A stretch of 59,674 nt of DNA, taken from positions 1-59,674 of the forward strand of contig CAJUAW010000003.1 of the NCBI GenBank assembly GCA_910584605.1, given 5' to 3'. The notes beneath the pieces were generated by a model. The model saw nothing but the letters and a program-made list of their open reading frames with translations. It had not been told where the DNA came from and did no database searches. This document shows positions 39,929 to 48,987 of this stretch, piece after piece. The position numbers and the translations under genes are program-made. The DNA is from an uncultured Oscillospiraceae bacterium (GTDB lineage: Bacteria; Bacillota_A; Clostridia; Oscillospirales; Oscillospiraceae). Each line of letters starts with the position of its first letter. Position 1 is the stretch's first letter.

Positions 39929-41782
39929 TTATTCCATAAAAAACACTGAACCTGACCGGGGCGGGAGGAGAAGGAGATAGGAGTCGTCGTCCTCCGACCG
40001 AAGGAACCCGGCCTGTCCCAAAACGAGGCGGGGCCTGCCCTCGTCCAGGGGGAAGAGCTGCTCCGTGTCGCCGGCGTTGAAGACGCACAGCAGCCGCTCC
40101 TCCCGGCTCTCCCGGAGGAAGGCCAGCAGCGGGCCCTTGCCGCAGACGTACCGGATGGAGCCCCGGCGCAGGGCCGGGTGCTGGCCGCGCAGCCAGCCCA
40201 GGGCGCGGTACCACTCCAGAAGGTCGGTATCCTCGTGGCCCCAGGGGTAGGTCTGGCGGTTGAAGGGGTCCTCAAAGCCCTCCATGCCCGCCTCGTCTCC
40301 GTAATATATCGTGGGGGAGCCGGGAAAGCAGAACATCAGCAGGGCGGCGGCCTTCAGCAGCGCCCGGCCCCGGCAGCGCTGCCGGGCGGACAGCCGGAAC
40401 TGAGCCCGCCACTCCCGGGACTGGTCCCGGTACTCGCCCCCCGCCCCCAGGAGGGTGATCAGCCGGGGGGTGTCGTGGGTGTCCAGGGAGTTCATGGCGG
40501 AGTAGAAGGCGAAGGGGGGATAGTTTTCCCGGATGGCCTCCATCACCTTGACGAAGCCTTCGCCCCCGCCCCCCTGGAAGAAGGAGAGGATGGCGGAGCG
40601 GAGGGGATAGTTCATCAGCCCATCGCAGTGCCCGCCCAGAATGTGCTTGCGGCGAACTCCGTAGGCCACCTTGGTGGAGCCGTCCTCCCACACCTCGCCA
40701 ATGACCACCGCCTCCGGCTTTTCCGCCCGGGCGGCCTCGTGGATGCCGTGGACAAAGTCGTCCGGCAGCTCGTCGGCCACATCCAGCCGCCAGCCGTCCG
40801 CCCCGGCCCGGAGCCAGCGGCGGACCACGCTGTTCTCGCTGGCAAAAATGAAGTCCCGGTAGCTGGGATCATTTTCGTTTACGGCGGGCAGGGAGTAGAT
40901 GCCCCACCAGCTGTCGTACTTCTGAGGCCACTGGGTGAAGCTGAACCAGGGGCGGTAAGGGGAGTCCCAGCTCTGGCAGGCCCCCGTCTCGGGGTAAAAG
41001 CCGTCCCCGTTGAAGTAGCGGCTGACAAAGCCGGTGTGGTTGAACACGCCGTCCAGCATCACCCGCATGCCCCGGCGGTGGGCCTCGCCGCACAGGCGGG
41101 AGAAGTCCTCGTTGGTGCCCAGCATGGGGTCCACCTGGCTGTAGTCGGCGGTGCCGTAACGGTGGTTCTCCGCCGCCTCGAAGATGGGGTTGAAGTAGAG
41201 GGTGTTCACCCCCAGGCTTTTCAGGTAGTCCAGCTTGTCGATGATCCCCTGAAAGTCCCCGCCGAAGAAGTCCCGGTTGCGCACCTCGCCCCGGTCGTCG
41301 GGGCGGTACTCGGGGAACTCCTCCCAGCTCTGGTGGACCCAGCGGCCCCCCACCAGCCCCTCCGGATCGGGGACCTGGCTGCGGCAGAAGCGGTCGGGGA
41401 AGATCTGATAGGTCACCCCCTCGCCAAACCAGGAGGGGACTTCCTCCGTCCCGTCATAGACCGTGAGCTGATAGGGGCCCAGGTCCTGGGTCCCGCCGTT
41501 CAGCTTGACCAGACGGAAGGAGTACCAGACCAGTCCCACATAGCCGGTGGTATCCAGCTCGGCGGAAAACAGGTCCTGGCCCAGGTCGTGGCCCTGCCAG
41601 GGCATTTTCAGGATGACGGTTTCGTCGTACCGGCTCTCGAACCGGGCCGTCAGACTGGCGTGGGAGAAGGTCTCCGTCCGGGGCGGACGGAGGGTGAACT
41701 GCACCTGCGTTCCCGAGGCCACTGCGCCGTAAGGGGTTTTGTAACGGGGATCTCGGGAATCGTAGGTTGGCAAATATGGCAT
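39929..41782 (-). CDS. Cytoplasmic GH13 alpha-amylase (neopullulanase/cyclomaltodextrinase type)
   Basis: The 617-residue protein has no signal peptide. An N-terminal beta-sandwich (CBM34-like, about residues 1-120) precedes the GH13 barrel. The barrel has region I DGVFNHTG, region II GWRLDVADELP (nucleophile Asp about residue 332), region III VIGEVWEDG (acid Glu about 363) and region IV LDTHDTPR (Asp about 437). The N-domain points to the neopullulanase group, which splits imported maltodextrins or pullulan pieces inside the cell. No sugar transporter is next to it. The ATG at 41782 follows GGAG by 8 bases; the 40-codon upstream extension is not protein-like. Confidence 0.92.
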   Translation of the reverse strand: MPYLPTYDSRDPRYKTPYGAVASGTQVQFTLRPPRTETFSHASLTARFESRYDETVILKMPWQGHDLGQDLFSAELDTTGYVGLVWYSFRLVKLNGGTQDLGPYQLTVYDGTEEVPSWFGEGVTYQIFPDRFCRSQVPDPEGLVGGRWVHQSWEEFPEYRPDDRGEVRNRDFFGGDFQGIIDKLDYLKSLGVNTLYFNPIFEAAENHRYGTADYSQVDPMLGTNEDFSRLCGEAHRRGMRVMLDGVFNHTGFVSRYFNGDGFYPETGACQSWDSPYRPWFSFTQWPQKYDSWWGIYSLPAVNENDPSYRDFIFASENSVVRRWLRAGADGWRLDVADELPDDFVHGIHEAARAEKPEAVVIGEVWEDGSTKVAYGVRRKHILGGHCDGLMNYPLRSAILSFFQGGGGEGFVKVMEAIRENYPPFAFYSAMNSLDTHDTPRLITLLGAGGEYRDQSREWRAQFRLSARQRCRGRALLKAAALLMFCFPGSPTIYYGDEAGMEGFEDPFNRQTYPWGHEDTDLLEWYRALGWLRGQHPALRRGSIRYVCGKGPLLAFLRESREERLLCVFNAGDTEQLFPLDEGRPRLVLGQAGFLRSEDDDSYLLLLPPRSGSVFFME

Positions 41783-41810
41783 TGGTATCACTCCGCGTTC
41801 AGGGTAGGGA

Positions 41811-42749
41811 TCAGTGGTAATGGTAGCTCCCGCCGCCGATGAACTCCCGCAGGAGGGAATCCCTGGCCACCAGGGCGGGGTCGATGGCCTCAAAGTGGTC
41901 AAAAGCGGCCACCAGGTCCAGCAGCTCGCGGTGGCGCTCGTTGTCCTCGGGGAGGTTTTTCAGGAGGGGAACGGCGTAGTTCTTCATCACCGGCACCTCA
42001 TAGGGCAGGGAGGAGTCGAACACGATGTCGGCCCTGCTCTTGAAGGGGGAGATGTACAGCTTTTCTCCCCGGCGGACGTTGGCCCACATGTCCAGGGTCT
42101 GGGCCACCTCCTGGCCCCGGAAGCTGTAGTCCCGGACGGCCCGGCGGGTCAGCCGCATCCAGGTGCCCTTGAAGCGGAGGACCGCGCCCTCGTTCACATT
42201 GGAGCGGGCGGAGATGTACAGCTTGGCGGCCTCGGGATGGCGGCCGGTGATCTCGTCGTTCAGGGCGTGGATGCCCTCAAAGATGGCGATCTCGTTTTTT
42301 TCCAGCTTCAGGGGGGTGCCCAGGCTGTCGTTGCGCATCTGGCGGGCAAACTCGAACTTGGGGATGAGGATCTCCTCCCCCCGAGACAGGGCGGTGAAGT
42401 GCTGATCCAGCAGCTCGGTGTCCAGGCACAGGGGGGACTCGTAATCGATGGCGCCCTCCGGAGTGCGGGGGGCGGTCTTGGGGTTCACGGTGAGAAAGTA
42501 GTTGTCCATGGTTACCGCCCTGGAGTGTACCCCCCGGCGCTGGAGCTCCTCGGCGATCTTCATGGCGGTGGTGGTCTTGCCCGAGCCGGAGGGGCCGGAC
42601 AGCAGCACGATGGGGCTGCGCTCCAGGTTGGACAGGATTCTGTCCGCCGCCAGAGACACCCGCTGGGCGTAGTTTTCGTCGCACTCGGCCAAAAATTCCG
42701 TCACGTCACTCCTGACGCGCTTGTTGATCTCCTGCAGCTGGTAGGCCAT
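41811..42749 (-). CDS. P-loop nucleoside kinase (uridine kinase-like)
   Basis: The 312-residue protein has Walker A LLSGPSGSGKTTTAMKIA near residue 50, then the uridine-kinase-type VTMDNYFLTVNPKTAPRTPE substrate loop. IPKFEFARQ and the IFEGIHALND motif follow. This matches PRK/uridine kinase family proteins, which phosphorylate nucleosides in salvage. The exact substrate is not known from sequence. The start follows GGAG by 8 bases; a GTG three codons earlier is less likely. It ends an operon that begins with the XRE gene and hemZ. Confidence 0.88.
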   Translation of the reverse strand: MAYQLQEINKRVRSDVTEFLAECDENYAQRVSLAADRILSNLERSPIVLLSGPSGSGKTTTAMKIAEELQRRGVHSRAVTMDNYFLTVNPKTAPRTPEGAIDYESPLCLDTELLDQHFTALSRGEEILIPKFEFARQMRNDSLGTPLKLEKNEIAIFEGIHALNDEITGRHPEAAKLYISARSNVNEGAVLRFKGTWMRLTRRAVRDYSFRGQEVAQTLDMWANVRRGEKLYISPFKSRADIVFDSSLPYEVPVMKNYAVPLLKNLPEDNERHRELLDLVAAFDHFEAIDPALVARDSLLREFIGGGSYHYH

Positions 42750-42767
42750 AGTATCCACTCCTCTAGT

Positions 42768-44270
42768 CTAGCGATAAAACGTCCGGATCTCCTTTTTCTG
42801 CGAAAAAACCTTGTCCAGGCTGGACAGATAATCCTGGGGGTACTTGGGATTGGTGAGGCGGAGGATCTCTCCGCCCCGGACGAGCTTGGTCACTCCGCCC
42901 GCCCCCAGGGAGACGACGGTGTGCAGCTCCTCCATCATGATGACGTTGTACAGGCTCTCGGCGCCTGGCTTGGCCCAGCCCACGTTCTCCAGCGAGCCCG
43001 ACATATACTTCTGCCGGTATAAATAATATGGGATATAACCGTGCGTTATGAGCGCCTGCCGGGACCAGTCCAGCATTTCGGCCACCTCCTCCCCGCTGGG
43101 AAGGGAACCCCCCTCCTCCATCAGCCGGGAGCCCTTTTTCAGCGCCAGGGTGTGGACCGTAATGTTTTGGGGGTCCAGGGCAAGCACTCCGTTCAGAGAA
43201 CTGCGGAAGCCGTCGAAGGAGTCCTGCGGCAGTCCGGCGATCAGGTCCATGTTGATGCAGGGGAACCCGATCCGGCGGGCCAGCTCATAGGCGGTTTGGA
43301 TGTCCCCGGCGGAGTGCTTCCGGCCGATGGCCTCCAATACGTGGTCTTCCAGCGTCTGGGGGTTGATGGAGATGCGGTCCACGCCATGGGCATGGAGGGT
43401 CCGCAACGCCTCCTCGGTGATGGTGTCGGGCCGCCCCGCCTCCACGGTGTACTCGGTACAGCCGTCCAGGGGGAGACATTCTTTGCACTTGGACAGCAGC
43501 CGGTCTATCTGGTCCGCGGACAGGGTGGTGGGGGTGCCGCCCCCCATGTAGAAGGAGCGGATGGTCAGCCCCGCATCCCGGAGAACCTGGCCGGTTTCCT
43601 CCACCTCCCGGAGCAGCCCCTCCAGATAGGGCTCCACCAGATGCAGGGTTTTCCCCACGTCGGCGGAGACAAAGGAGCAGTAGACGCACCGGCTGGGACA
43701 GAAGGGGATACCGATATACAGCGACACCTGGCCGGGCGTCAGAGACCGCTGTACCTCCACGCTGGCTTTGGCGCAGTCCACCGCCAGCCTGGCTCGCTGG
43801 GGGGAGACAAAATACTCCTTCTTCAGCTCCGCCTCCGCCTGTTCCGGCGTCTTCCCGGCCAGGAGCGCGCGGGTGGGCAGCTTCACGGGCCGCACCCCGG
43901 TCAGCGCCCCCCAGGGGGGGTGCATCCCCAGCAGGGCGGCGCCCGCCTTGTAGAAGGCCAGCTTCAGGGCGTGCTGGACGGTGTGGTAGACCTCTTCCGG
44001 GGGCCGGTCCAGCTCCTCGGAGGGGAAACGGCTCACACCATTATAATATCCCCGGGGACGGAAAACCAGAACACTGATGTTGGTCAGCTTCTTCCCCCGG
44101 TGGAGAGTGAACACCGCCGCGTTGGCCTCGCCGCTCAGGTCCCGGGGCAGGGGGCCCTCCGGGTACTCGGGTTTCTCCCCCGGAAAGAGGGTGAGCATCA
44201 TCTGCTCGGCGGCGTAGTGATACCGCTCCGGGGACCAGGGGAAGTTGGAGGTCTCAAAGTATAGCTTCAT
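42768..44270 (-). CDS. hemZ: Oxygen-independent coproporphyrinogen dehydrogenase-like protein HemZ
   Basis: The 500-residue radical SAM protein has an N-terminal HemZ-specific domain of about 160 residues. The radical SAM core holds IPFCPSRCVYCSFVSA (CxxxCxxC, about residue 190), FYMGGGTPTTLSADQI and the HemN-type HSAGDIQTAYELAR. It then ends in a C-terminal helical region. The family is related to HemN, which oxidises coproporphyrinogen III, but some members act in heme transfer instead. No other heme genes are nearby. Its start codon overlaps the stop of the XRE gene, so it is translationally coupled to a regulator, which is unusual. Confidence 0.92.
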   Translation of the reverse strand: MKLYFETSNFPWSPERYHYAAEQMMLTLFPGEKPEYPEGPLPRDLSGEANAAVFTLHRGKKLTNISVLVFRPRGYYNGVSRFPSEELDRPPEEVYHTVQHALKLAFYKAGAALLGMHPPWGALTGVRPVKLPTRALLAGKTPEQAEAELKKEYFVSPQRARLAVDCAKASVEVQRSLTPGQVSLYIGIPFCPSRCVYCSFVSADVGKTLHLVEPYLEGLLREVEETGQVLRDAGLTIRSFYMGGGTPTTLSADQIDRLLSKCKECLPLDGCTEYTVEAGRPDTITEEALRTLHAHGVDRISINPQTLEDHVLEAIGRKHSAGDIQTAYELARRIGFPCINMDLIAGLPQDSFDGFRSSLNGVLALDPQNITVHTLALKKGSRLMEEGGSLPSGEEVAEMLDWSRQALITHGYIPYYLYRQKYMSGSLENVGWAKPGAESLYNVIMMEELHTVVSLGAGGVTKLVRGGEILRLTNPKYPQDYLSSLDKVFSQKKEIRTFYR

Positions 44271-44488
44271 GGCTGACGCTCCCTTGTCTCGCTGCGGCCC
44301 ACCAGATAGTCCAGGCTGACGTCAAAGAAGTCGGCCAGGGCCAGCAGATGATCGTATTCGGGATGGCGGCTACCCGCCTCGTAATATTGATATGCCCGCG
44401 GGCTCTGACTGGACTGTTCGGCCATTTCCACCTGTTTCAGGCCCTTCTCTTCTCGCAGGAGTTTCAGCCGTTCTCCTAAATTTGCCAT
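44267..44488 (-). CDS. XRE-family regulator fused into the hemZ operon
   Basis: The 73-residue protein is a Cro/CI-type HTH (RLKLLREEKGLKQVEMAEQ, SQSPRAYQYYEAGSRHPEYD) with the usual C-terminal FDVSLDYLVGRSE. GGGGGG lies before the ATG. It overlaps hemZ by 4 bases (ATGA). It has a clear promoter upstream and may regulate its own operon. Confidence 0.88.
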   Translation of the reverse strand: MANLGERLKLLREEKGLKQVEMAEQSSQSPRAYQYYEAGSRHPEYDHLLALADFFDVSLDYLVGRSETRERQP

Positions 44489-44571
44489 AAAATCCCCCCT
44501 GATATGAATATAACTTGCAAACACAATGGAGACGAACATAAATTGCGAATAGAGACAACGCCATGAATCAG

Positions 44572-44600
44572 ACTATACTACAAACTTTATGTCTTGACAA
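44572..44600 (-). promoter_or_regulatory. Promoter of XRE-hemZ-kinase operon
   Basis: Minus-strand TTGTCA (44595-44600), 17-base spacer, TATAGT (44572-44577). The leader of about 80 bases is AT-rich (ATTCGCAATTTATG, GCAAGTTATATTCATATC) and could hold operator sites. Confidence 0.7.
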
Positions 44601-44695
44601 CCTGGAAATTCCCGCTGAAATCGCGAAATTCTGCACTGCGATCCCGGAAGACGTCCAGGCGGAGCAGGAATATAACAGGGCAACAGCGGGGTGAT

Positions 44696-45307
44696 TCACT
44701 TCAGCTCCATGCCCTGTTTCAGGTAGGGGTTGATTTTCCGCTCGGTGTCCAGGTCGGAGGTGTCCCCGTGGCCGGGGAGGACGTGGAAATTGCCCTCCAG
44801 CTTACCCAGGCGGCCCAGGGAGACCAGGATCTCCTCCCAGCTGCCCCCCCGCAGGTCGGTGCGGCCGCAGTCCCCGGCAAAGAGGGTGTCTCCGGTAAAC
44901 AGCACGTCCCCCGCCTTAAGGGTGACCGAGCCGGGGGAGTGGCCGGGGGTGTGGAGCACCTCAATGGTGAGCGTCCCCAGCGGGAGGGCGTCCCCCTCGT
45001 CATAGAGCAGCAGGTCGTCCACTTGCCCCGCCAGGGGGAACAGACGGCTGCCCGCCCCGTTGGCGTCGGCCTGGTGGATGTAGATCTTCGCGCCGGGCAG
45101 TGCCTTGTGCAGCTCAGGCACGCCGGTGGTGTGGTCGTAGTGGCCGTGGGTGAGGAGGATATACTCCACCTGGACGTCCAGCTGGTTCAGCTGGGCCAGA
45201 ATGCGGTCCGCCTCGTCGCCGGGATCAATGACGGCGGCCTTTTTGCCGTCCTCCAAAATATAGCAGTTGGTGCCAATGGGGCCCACCTGCATCATGCTGA
45301 CCTTCAT
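44696..45307 (-). CDS. Metallo-beta-lactamase-fold hydrolase (glyoxalase II-like)
   Basis: The 203-residue protein has the metal motif THGHYDHTTG near residue 55, the third His in LHTPGHSPGS and the bridging Asp in FTGDTLFAGDCGRTD. The final His is in LPGHGDTSDLDTE. This is the short YcbL/glyoxalase-II-like type, which hydrolyses thioesters such as lactoylglutathione in other species; the true substrate is unknown. It is the last gene of the recJ-relA-dtd run, where such genes are common. AGGAGG-like sequence precedes the ATG. Confidence 0.9.
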   Translation of the reverse strand: MKVSMMQVGPIGTNCYILEDGKKAAVIDPGDEADRILAQLNQLDVQVEYILLTHGHYDHTTGVPELHKALPGAKIYIHQADANGAGSRLFPLAGQVDDLLLYDEGDALPLGTLTIEVLHTPGHSPGSVTLKAGDVLFTGDTLFAGDCGRTDLRGGSWEEILVSLGRLGKLEGNFHVLPGHGDTSDLDTERKINPYLKQGMELK

Positions 45308-45321
45308 ACTTTACCTCCTGC

Positions 45322-45723
45322 TCAGTCAAAAAAACTCTCGTATCCGGAAAGGTCCAAACACTTTCCTTGAAATGCCCGTTCAAAAATCCCGATGACGGTG
45401 TCCAAATCCTTCCAGTGGTAGCACCGCTCCACCAGCGCCGGGCCGGATTCCCCGCTCCAGCCGACGCCGACGGTATAGTAGTCCTTGTTAGGCCCCTTCA
45501 GGGCGATGGCGCTTTGAATATACCAGTAGCGCTCGTTGTTTTTGGGGTCCTTCTGCTCCAGAATCAGGAAACTGTCGCTGTCCGGATACAACTCGGCCAA
45601 ATCGTGTTCAATGTTCTCCCAGGTGAATTCCTGCAGGATGTTTCCGCCCTCGCTGAGCGTCCAGGGCCAGTCCGGATGGGGCTGGCTGGGGTCGAGCTTC
45701 TTTTTGCCGAAGAAAAATCCCAT
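45322..45723 (-). CDS. Unknown protein between dtd and the metallo-hydrolase
   Basis: The 133-residue soluble protein starts MGFFFGKKKLDPSQ, has no signal or membrane segment, and is rich in Trp and Tyr (ERYWYIQSAIAL, YHWKDLDTVIGIFERAF). The family is not recognised. GGGAGG lies before the ATG. It is co-oriented with dtd (12 bases away) and the metallo-hydrolase (14 bases away), so it belongs to the same transcript. Confidence 0.7.
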   Translation of the reverse strand: MGFFFGKKKLDPSQPHPDWPWTLSEGGNILQEFTWENIEHDLAELYPDSDSFLILEQKDPKNNERYWYIQSAIALKGPNKDYYTVGVGWSGESGPALVERCYHWKDLDTVIGIFERAFQGKCLDLSGYESFFD

Positions 45724-45735
45724 AAAAAGACCTCC

Positions 45736-46179
45736 CTATGGTTTCTCGGTGTCAAACAGGATGGTCACCGGCCCGTCGTTGATGGAGGCCACCTGCATAT
45801 CCGCGCCGAACTGGCCGTGCTCCACCTGGAAGCCCCGCCTGCGGCACTGGTCCATGAACCGCTCGTACAGCGGGACGGCCAGATCGGGCTTGGCGGCATG
45901 GGAAAAGCCGGGGCGGCGGGAGGAGGTGTCGGCGTACAGGGTGAACTGGGACACCACCAGCAGCGACCCCCCTGTCTGTTCCAGGTTCAGGTTCATTTTG
46001 CCGTTTTCGTCCTCAAAGATCCGAAGATTGCAGATCTTTTCGGCCAACTTGTCGCAGACCGCCTCAGTATCCTCCGGGCCGACTCCCAGCAGGATCAGAA
46101 AGCCCTTCTCGATGGCGCCCTCCACCTGACCGTCAATAGTGACGGAGGCGGAGTTGACCCGGGTAACGACTGCACGCAT
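45736..46179 (-). CDS. dtd: D-aminoacyl-tRNA deacylase
   Basis: The 147-residue protein matches DTD over its whole length. It starts MRAVVTRVNSASVTIDGQ and holds the two active-site motifs SQFTLYAD (residues about 78-85) and NDGPVT near the end. The enzyme removes D-amino acids wrongly attached to tRNA. Co-transcription with relA/spoT is usual in Firmicutes and is seen here, 76 bases apart. AAAGGATG lies before the ATG. Confidence 0.97.
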   Translation of the reverse strand: MRAVVTRVNSASVTIDGQVEGAIEKGFLILLGVGPEDTEAVCDKLAEKICNLRIFEDENGKMNLNLEQTGGSLLVVSQFTLYADTSSRRPGFSHAAKPDLAVPLYERFMDQCRRRGFQVEHGQFGADMQVASINDGPVTILFDTEKP

Positions 46180-46255
46180 GGAATCACATCCTTTTGTAAT
46201 ATATGCTGCTGGCGGGCTTGCCCCCGAAAGCCTCCCCCTGGGAAGGGAGCCTTTC

Positions 46256-48493
46256 CTACTTCCCGGACGCCCGCGCCACGTGGTACACGCCCTGAATATT
46301 GTTCAGCTTGTTGATGACCCCCTCCAGCTCGCTCTTGTCCTTCACCTCCACCACCATGGAGATGGTGGCGTGGCCGTCGGGCATGGAGCGGGCGGACAGG
46401 GCGGACACCTTCACCTGGGCGGTGGACAGGGCCATGGCCACATCCAGCGTCAGGTTGTCCCGGTCCTTGGCGGACAGCTCCAGGGAGGTCTTGTAGTTGG
46501 GCAGCTTGCTCTCCGCCCAGGACACCTTGACCCACCGGTCCCCCTCCTCCGCCTTGCGCTTGTCGGAGCGGGCGTTGGGGCAGTCACAGCGGTGAACCGA
46601 GATGCCGTAGCCCCGGGTGATGAAGCCGATTACCGGGTCGCCGGGGACGGGGGTGCAGCACTTGGCGAATTTTACCAGACAGTTGCCCAGCCCCTCCACA
46701 ATGATGCCCGAGTCGGAGTGCTTGGGCTTGACCGGCCCATGGCTGTCTGAGGCGGCGGAACTGCCGGGCATGATGACGCTCTCCTCCAGGGTGCGGGCGG
46801 CGGCGGCCGCCTTCTCCGCCTGGAGGCGGCCCAGCCGCTGCAGCTCCTCCCGGATGCGGGCCACCGACTTGGAGGCGGTGGTGCCCCCATAGCCGATGGC
46901 GGCGTACAGCTCGTCCAGGGTGCCGCAGCGCAGCTTGTGGAGGATGTGGGGCAGGGTCTCCTCGGCGGTGATGGAAGCTAGGGGAATCTTGGCGTGCTTC
47001 AGCTCCGCGTCGAAGGCGGCCCGGCCGGTGGCGATGTTCTCCTCCCGGCGCTCCTTCTTGAACCACTGGCGGATCTTGTTCCGGGCCTCGTTGGACTTGC
47101 ACAGCTTCAGCCAGTCCCGGCTGGGACCCTTGGCGCTCTTGGAGGTGAGTACCTCCACAATGTCGCCGTTGGACAGCTGGTAGTCGTAGGGGACCATCCG
47201 CCCGTTGACCCGGGCGCCCACCATGGTGTTGCCGATGGCGGAGTGGATGTTGTAGGCAAAGTCGATGGGGGTGGCTCCGGCGGGCAGGCTCTTCACGTCG
47301 CCGTTGGGGGTGAAGACGAAGACCTCGTCGGCGAACAGGTCCACCTTCAGGGTGCTTACGAACTCCTCCGCGTCGGCGTCCTGCTGGCTCTCCAGCAGCC
47401 TGCGCACCCACTCGAACTCGTGCTCCGTCCCCAGGTTCTTGTTGGCCATCCCCTGTTTGTACTTCCAATGGGCGGCGATTCCGTACTCGGCGGTCTGGTG
47501 CATCTCCCAGGTGCGGATCTGCACCTCAAAGGGAATGCCCTCCCGTCCGATGACGGTGGTGTGAAGGGACTGGTACATGTTGGGCTTGGGGGTGCCGATG
47601 TAGTCCTTGAACCGGCCCAGCACCGGCTTGAACATGTCGTGGATGCAGCCCAGCACGTTGTAGCACTCCGGGATGTCGCTGACGATCACCCGGAAGGCGT
47701 ACAGGTCAAAAATTTCGTCCAGGGTCTTGTTCTGGGCGAACATTTTTCGGTAGATGGAGTAGATATGCTTCACCCGACCGTAGATGGTGCAGTGGAGTCC
47801 CTCCTGGGACAGGCGCTGCTCGATGCGCTGCTGGATGCCGGCCAAAAACTCCTCGTGGGCGGAGGAACGCTCAATCAGCTCGTCCTCGATCTCCTTGTAG
47901 CCCACCGGGTCCAGATAGCGCAGGGACAGGTCCTCCAGCTCCCACTTGACCTTCTGCATGCCCAGGCGGTGGGCAATGGGGGCGTAAATCTCCATGGTCT
48001 CCAGGGATTTTTCCCGCTGCTTCCGGGGGGACTGGTACTCCATGGTGCGCATGTTGTGCAGCCGGTCGCACACCTTGATGAGGATCACCCGGATGTCCCG
48101 GCTCATGGCCATGAGCATTTTCCGCAGATTCTCCATCTGCTCCTCTTCCTTGGTGACGAACTGCATCTTGGTCAGTTTGGTCACCCCCTCCACCAGCTCG
48201 GCCACCGTGGGGTTGAACTTTTTGGCGATCTCCTCGTGGGTGGAGGCGGTGTCCTCAATGCAGTCGTGGAGCAGGGCGGCCACCACCGAGTCCAGATCCA
48301 GCTCCAGATCGGCCACGATCTCCGCCACGGCGATGGGGTGGATGATGTAGGGTTCGCCGCTTTTGCGCAGCTGGCCATGGTGGGCGGTGTCCGCGTAGGT
48401 GAAGGCGTCAAACAGCCGCTGGGTGTCCAGGTTGGGCATGTAGGTGAGCACCTTTTTTTCCAGGCTGTGGTAGCGTTCTAAAATGGGGTCCAT
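46256..48493 (-). CDS. relA: Bifunctional (p)ppGpp synthetase/hydrolase RelA/SpoT
   Basis: The 745-residue protein contains an HD hydrolase domain (AALLHDCIEDT, about residue 65-75), the synthetase domain (YAFRVIVSDIPECYNVLG and PNMYQSLHTTVIG, about 240-300), TGS (FVFTPNGDVKSLPAGATPID, about 390) and a C-terminal ACT-type domain. All hydrolase and synthetase motifs appear intact, so it should both make and degrade (p)ppGpp in response to starvation. The start was placed at MDPILERYH, 6 bases or so after GAGGTG, rather than 36 codons upstream. It lies between recJ and dtd. Confidence 0.97.
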   Translation of the reverse strand: MDPILERYHSLEKKVLTYMPNLDTQRLFDAFTYADTAHHGQLRKSGEPYIIHPIAVAEIVADLELDLDSVVAALLHDCIEDTASTHEEIAKKFNPTVAELVEGVTKLTKMQFVTKEEEQMENLRKMLMAMSRDIRVILIKVCDRLHNMRTMEYQSPRKQREKSLETMEIYAPIAHRLGMQKVKWELEDLSLRYLDPVGYKEIEDELIERSSAHEEFLAGIQQRIEQRLSQEGLHCTIYGRVKHIYSIYRKMFAQNKTLDEIFDLYAFRVIVSDIPECYNVLGCIHDMFKPVLGRFKDYIGTPKPNMYQSLHTTVIGREGIPFEVQIRTWEMHQTAEYGIAAHWKYKQGMANKNLGTEHEFEWVRRLLESQQDADAEEFVSTLKVDLFADEVFVFTPNGDVKSLPAGATPIDFAYNIHSAIGNTMVGARVNGRMVPYDYQLSNGDIVEVLTSKSAKGPSRDWLKLCKSNEARNKIRQWFKKERREENIATGRAAFDAELKHAKIPLASITAEETLPHILHKLRCGTLDELYAAIGYGGTTASKSVARIREELQRLGRLQAEKAAAAARTLEESVIMPGSSAASDSHGPVKPKHSDSGIIVEGLGNCLVKFAKCCTPVPGDPVIGFITRGYGISVHRCDCPNARSDKRKAEEGDRWVKVSWAESKLPNYKTSLELSAKDRDNLTLDVAMALSTAQVKVSALSARSMPDGHATISMVVEVKDKSELEGVINKLNNIQGVYHVARASGK

Positions 48494-48519
48494 AAAATCA
48501 CCTCGGTGTGAGTTGAGAT

Positions 48520-48987
48520 TTAAGAGAGGGGAGTCCAACGCCACCAGACAAAGTGCCCCCACTCCTGTGTCACCTGAAATAATCTGCCGCACCTGGCGCA
48601 CTGCACCGGATAGTCTCCGGTGTAATGCTCGTTCACCGTACAGTCCAGGATGCGCACGCGGCCCCGTTCCGCCTCCTCCCGGGGGTCAAAGATGCAGTCG
48701 CCTTGGGGGAGGGGGTACAGGCAGCAGGGACAAGCCTCGCTGTCCCTGTGAAATTGAATCGTTTGCAGGGCCAAATCGACAAACCGCCGGTTGGGGGCCA
48801 ATCCGCCTCCCAGTACAATATGCTCAGCTGCCTGCCTGATCTCTGCCAGGTGGGGTACAAGGGGAAGTATCCGCGTCCGCTCTTGGCCCAGATGGATGAC
48901 CTCGCAGGAGGCATACCATATCCTCTGGGGGTCCTGAGACAGCAGGTCCTCCAAAATCATTTCCGCCGGCCGTGCTGATCGGTTCAT
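48520..48987 (-). CDS. Unknown protein with Cys pairs (possible zinc ribbon)
   Basis: The 155-residue soluble protein has four or more Cys in pairs (ACPCCLYPLPQGDC near residue 85 and CARCGRLF near 135) that could bind zinc. The N-terminal half has no recognised domain. Its start overlaps the recJ stop by 4 bases, with GGAGGAG before the ATG, and relA follows after 26 bases. It is therefore part of the recJ-relA operon. No family or function is recognised. Confidence 0.7.
   Translation of the reverse strand: MNRSARPAEMILEDLLSQDPQRIWYASCEVIHLGQERTRILPLVPHLAEIRQAAEHIVLGGGLAPNRRFVDLALQTIQFHRDSEACPCCLYPLPQGDCIFDPREEAERGRVRILDCTVNEHYTGDYPVQCARCGRLFQVTQEWGHFVWWRWTPLS

Noticed and set aside
37662..40214. 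850-codon open frame antisense to the P-type ATPase, and similar long antisense frames (for example 19995-22769 and 6192-7721)
   Set aside because: They are Gly/His/Gln-rich shadows caused by high GC at third positions of the real genes. They have no motifs and no start signals.
44563..44694. Possible 43-codon plus-strand gene (MNQTILQTLCLDN...)
   Set aside because: No good Shine-Dalgarno, and it covers the promoter of the XRE-hemZ operon. It could be real but the evidence is too weak.
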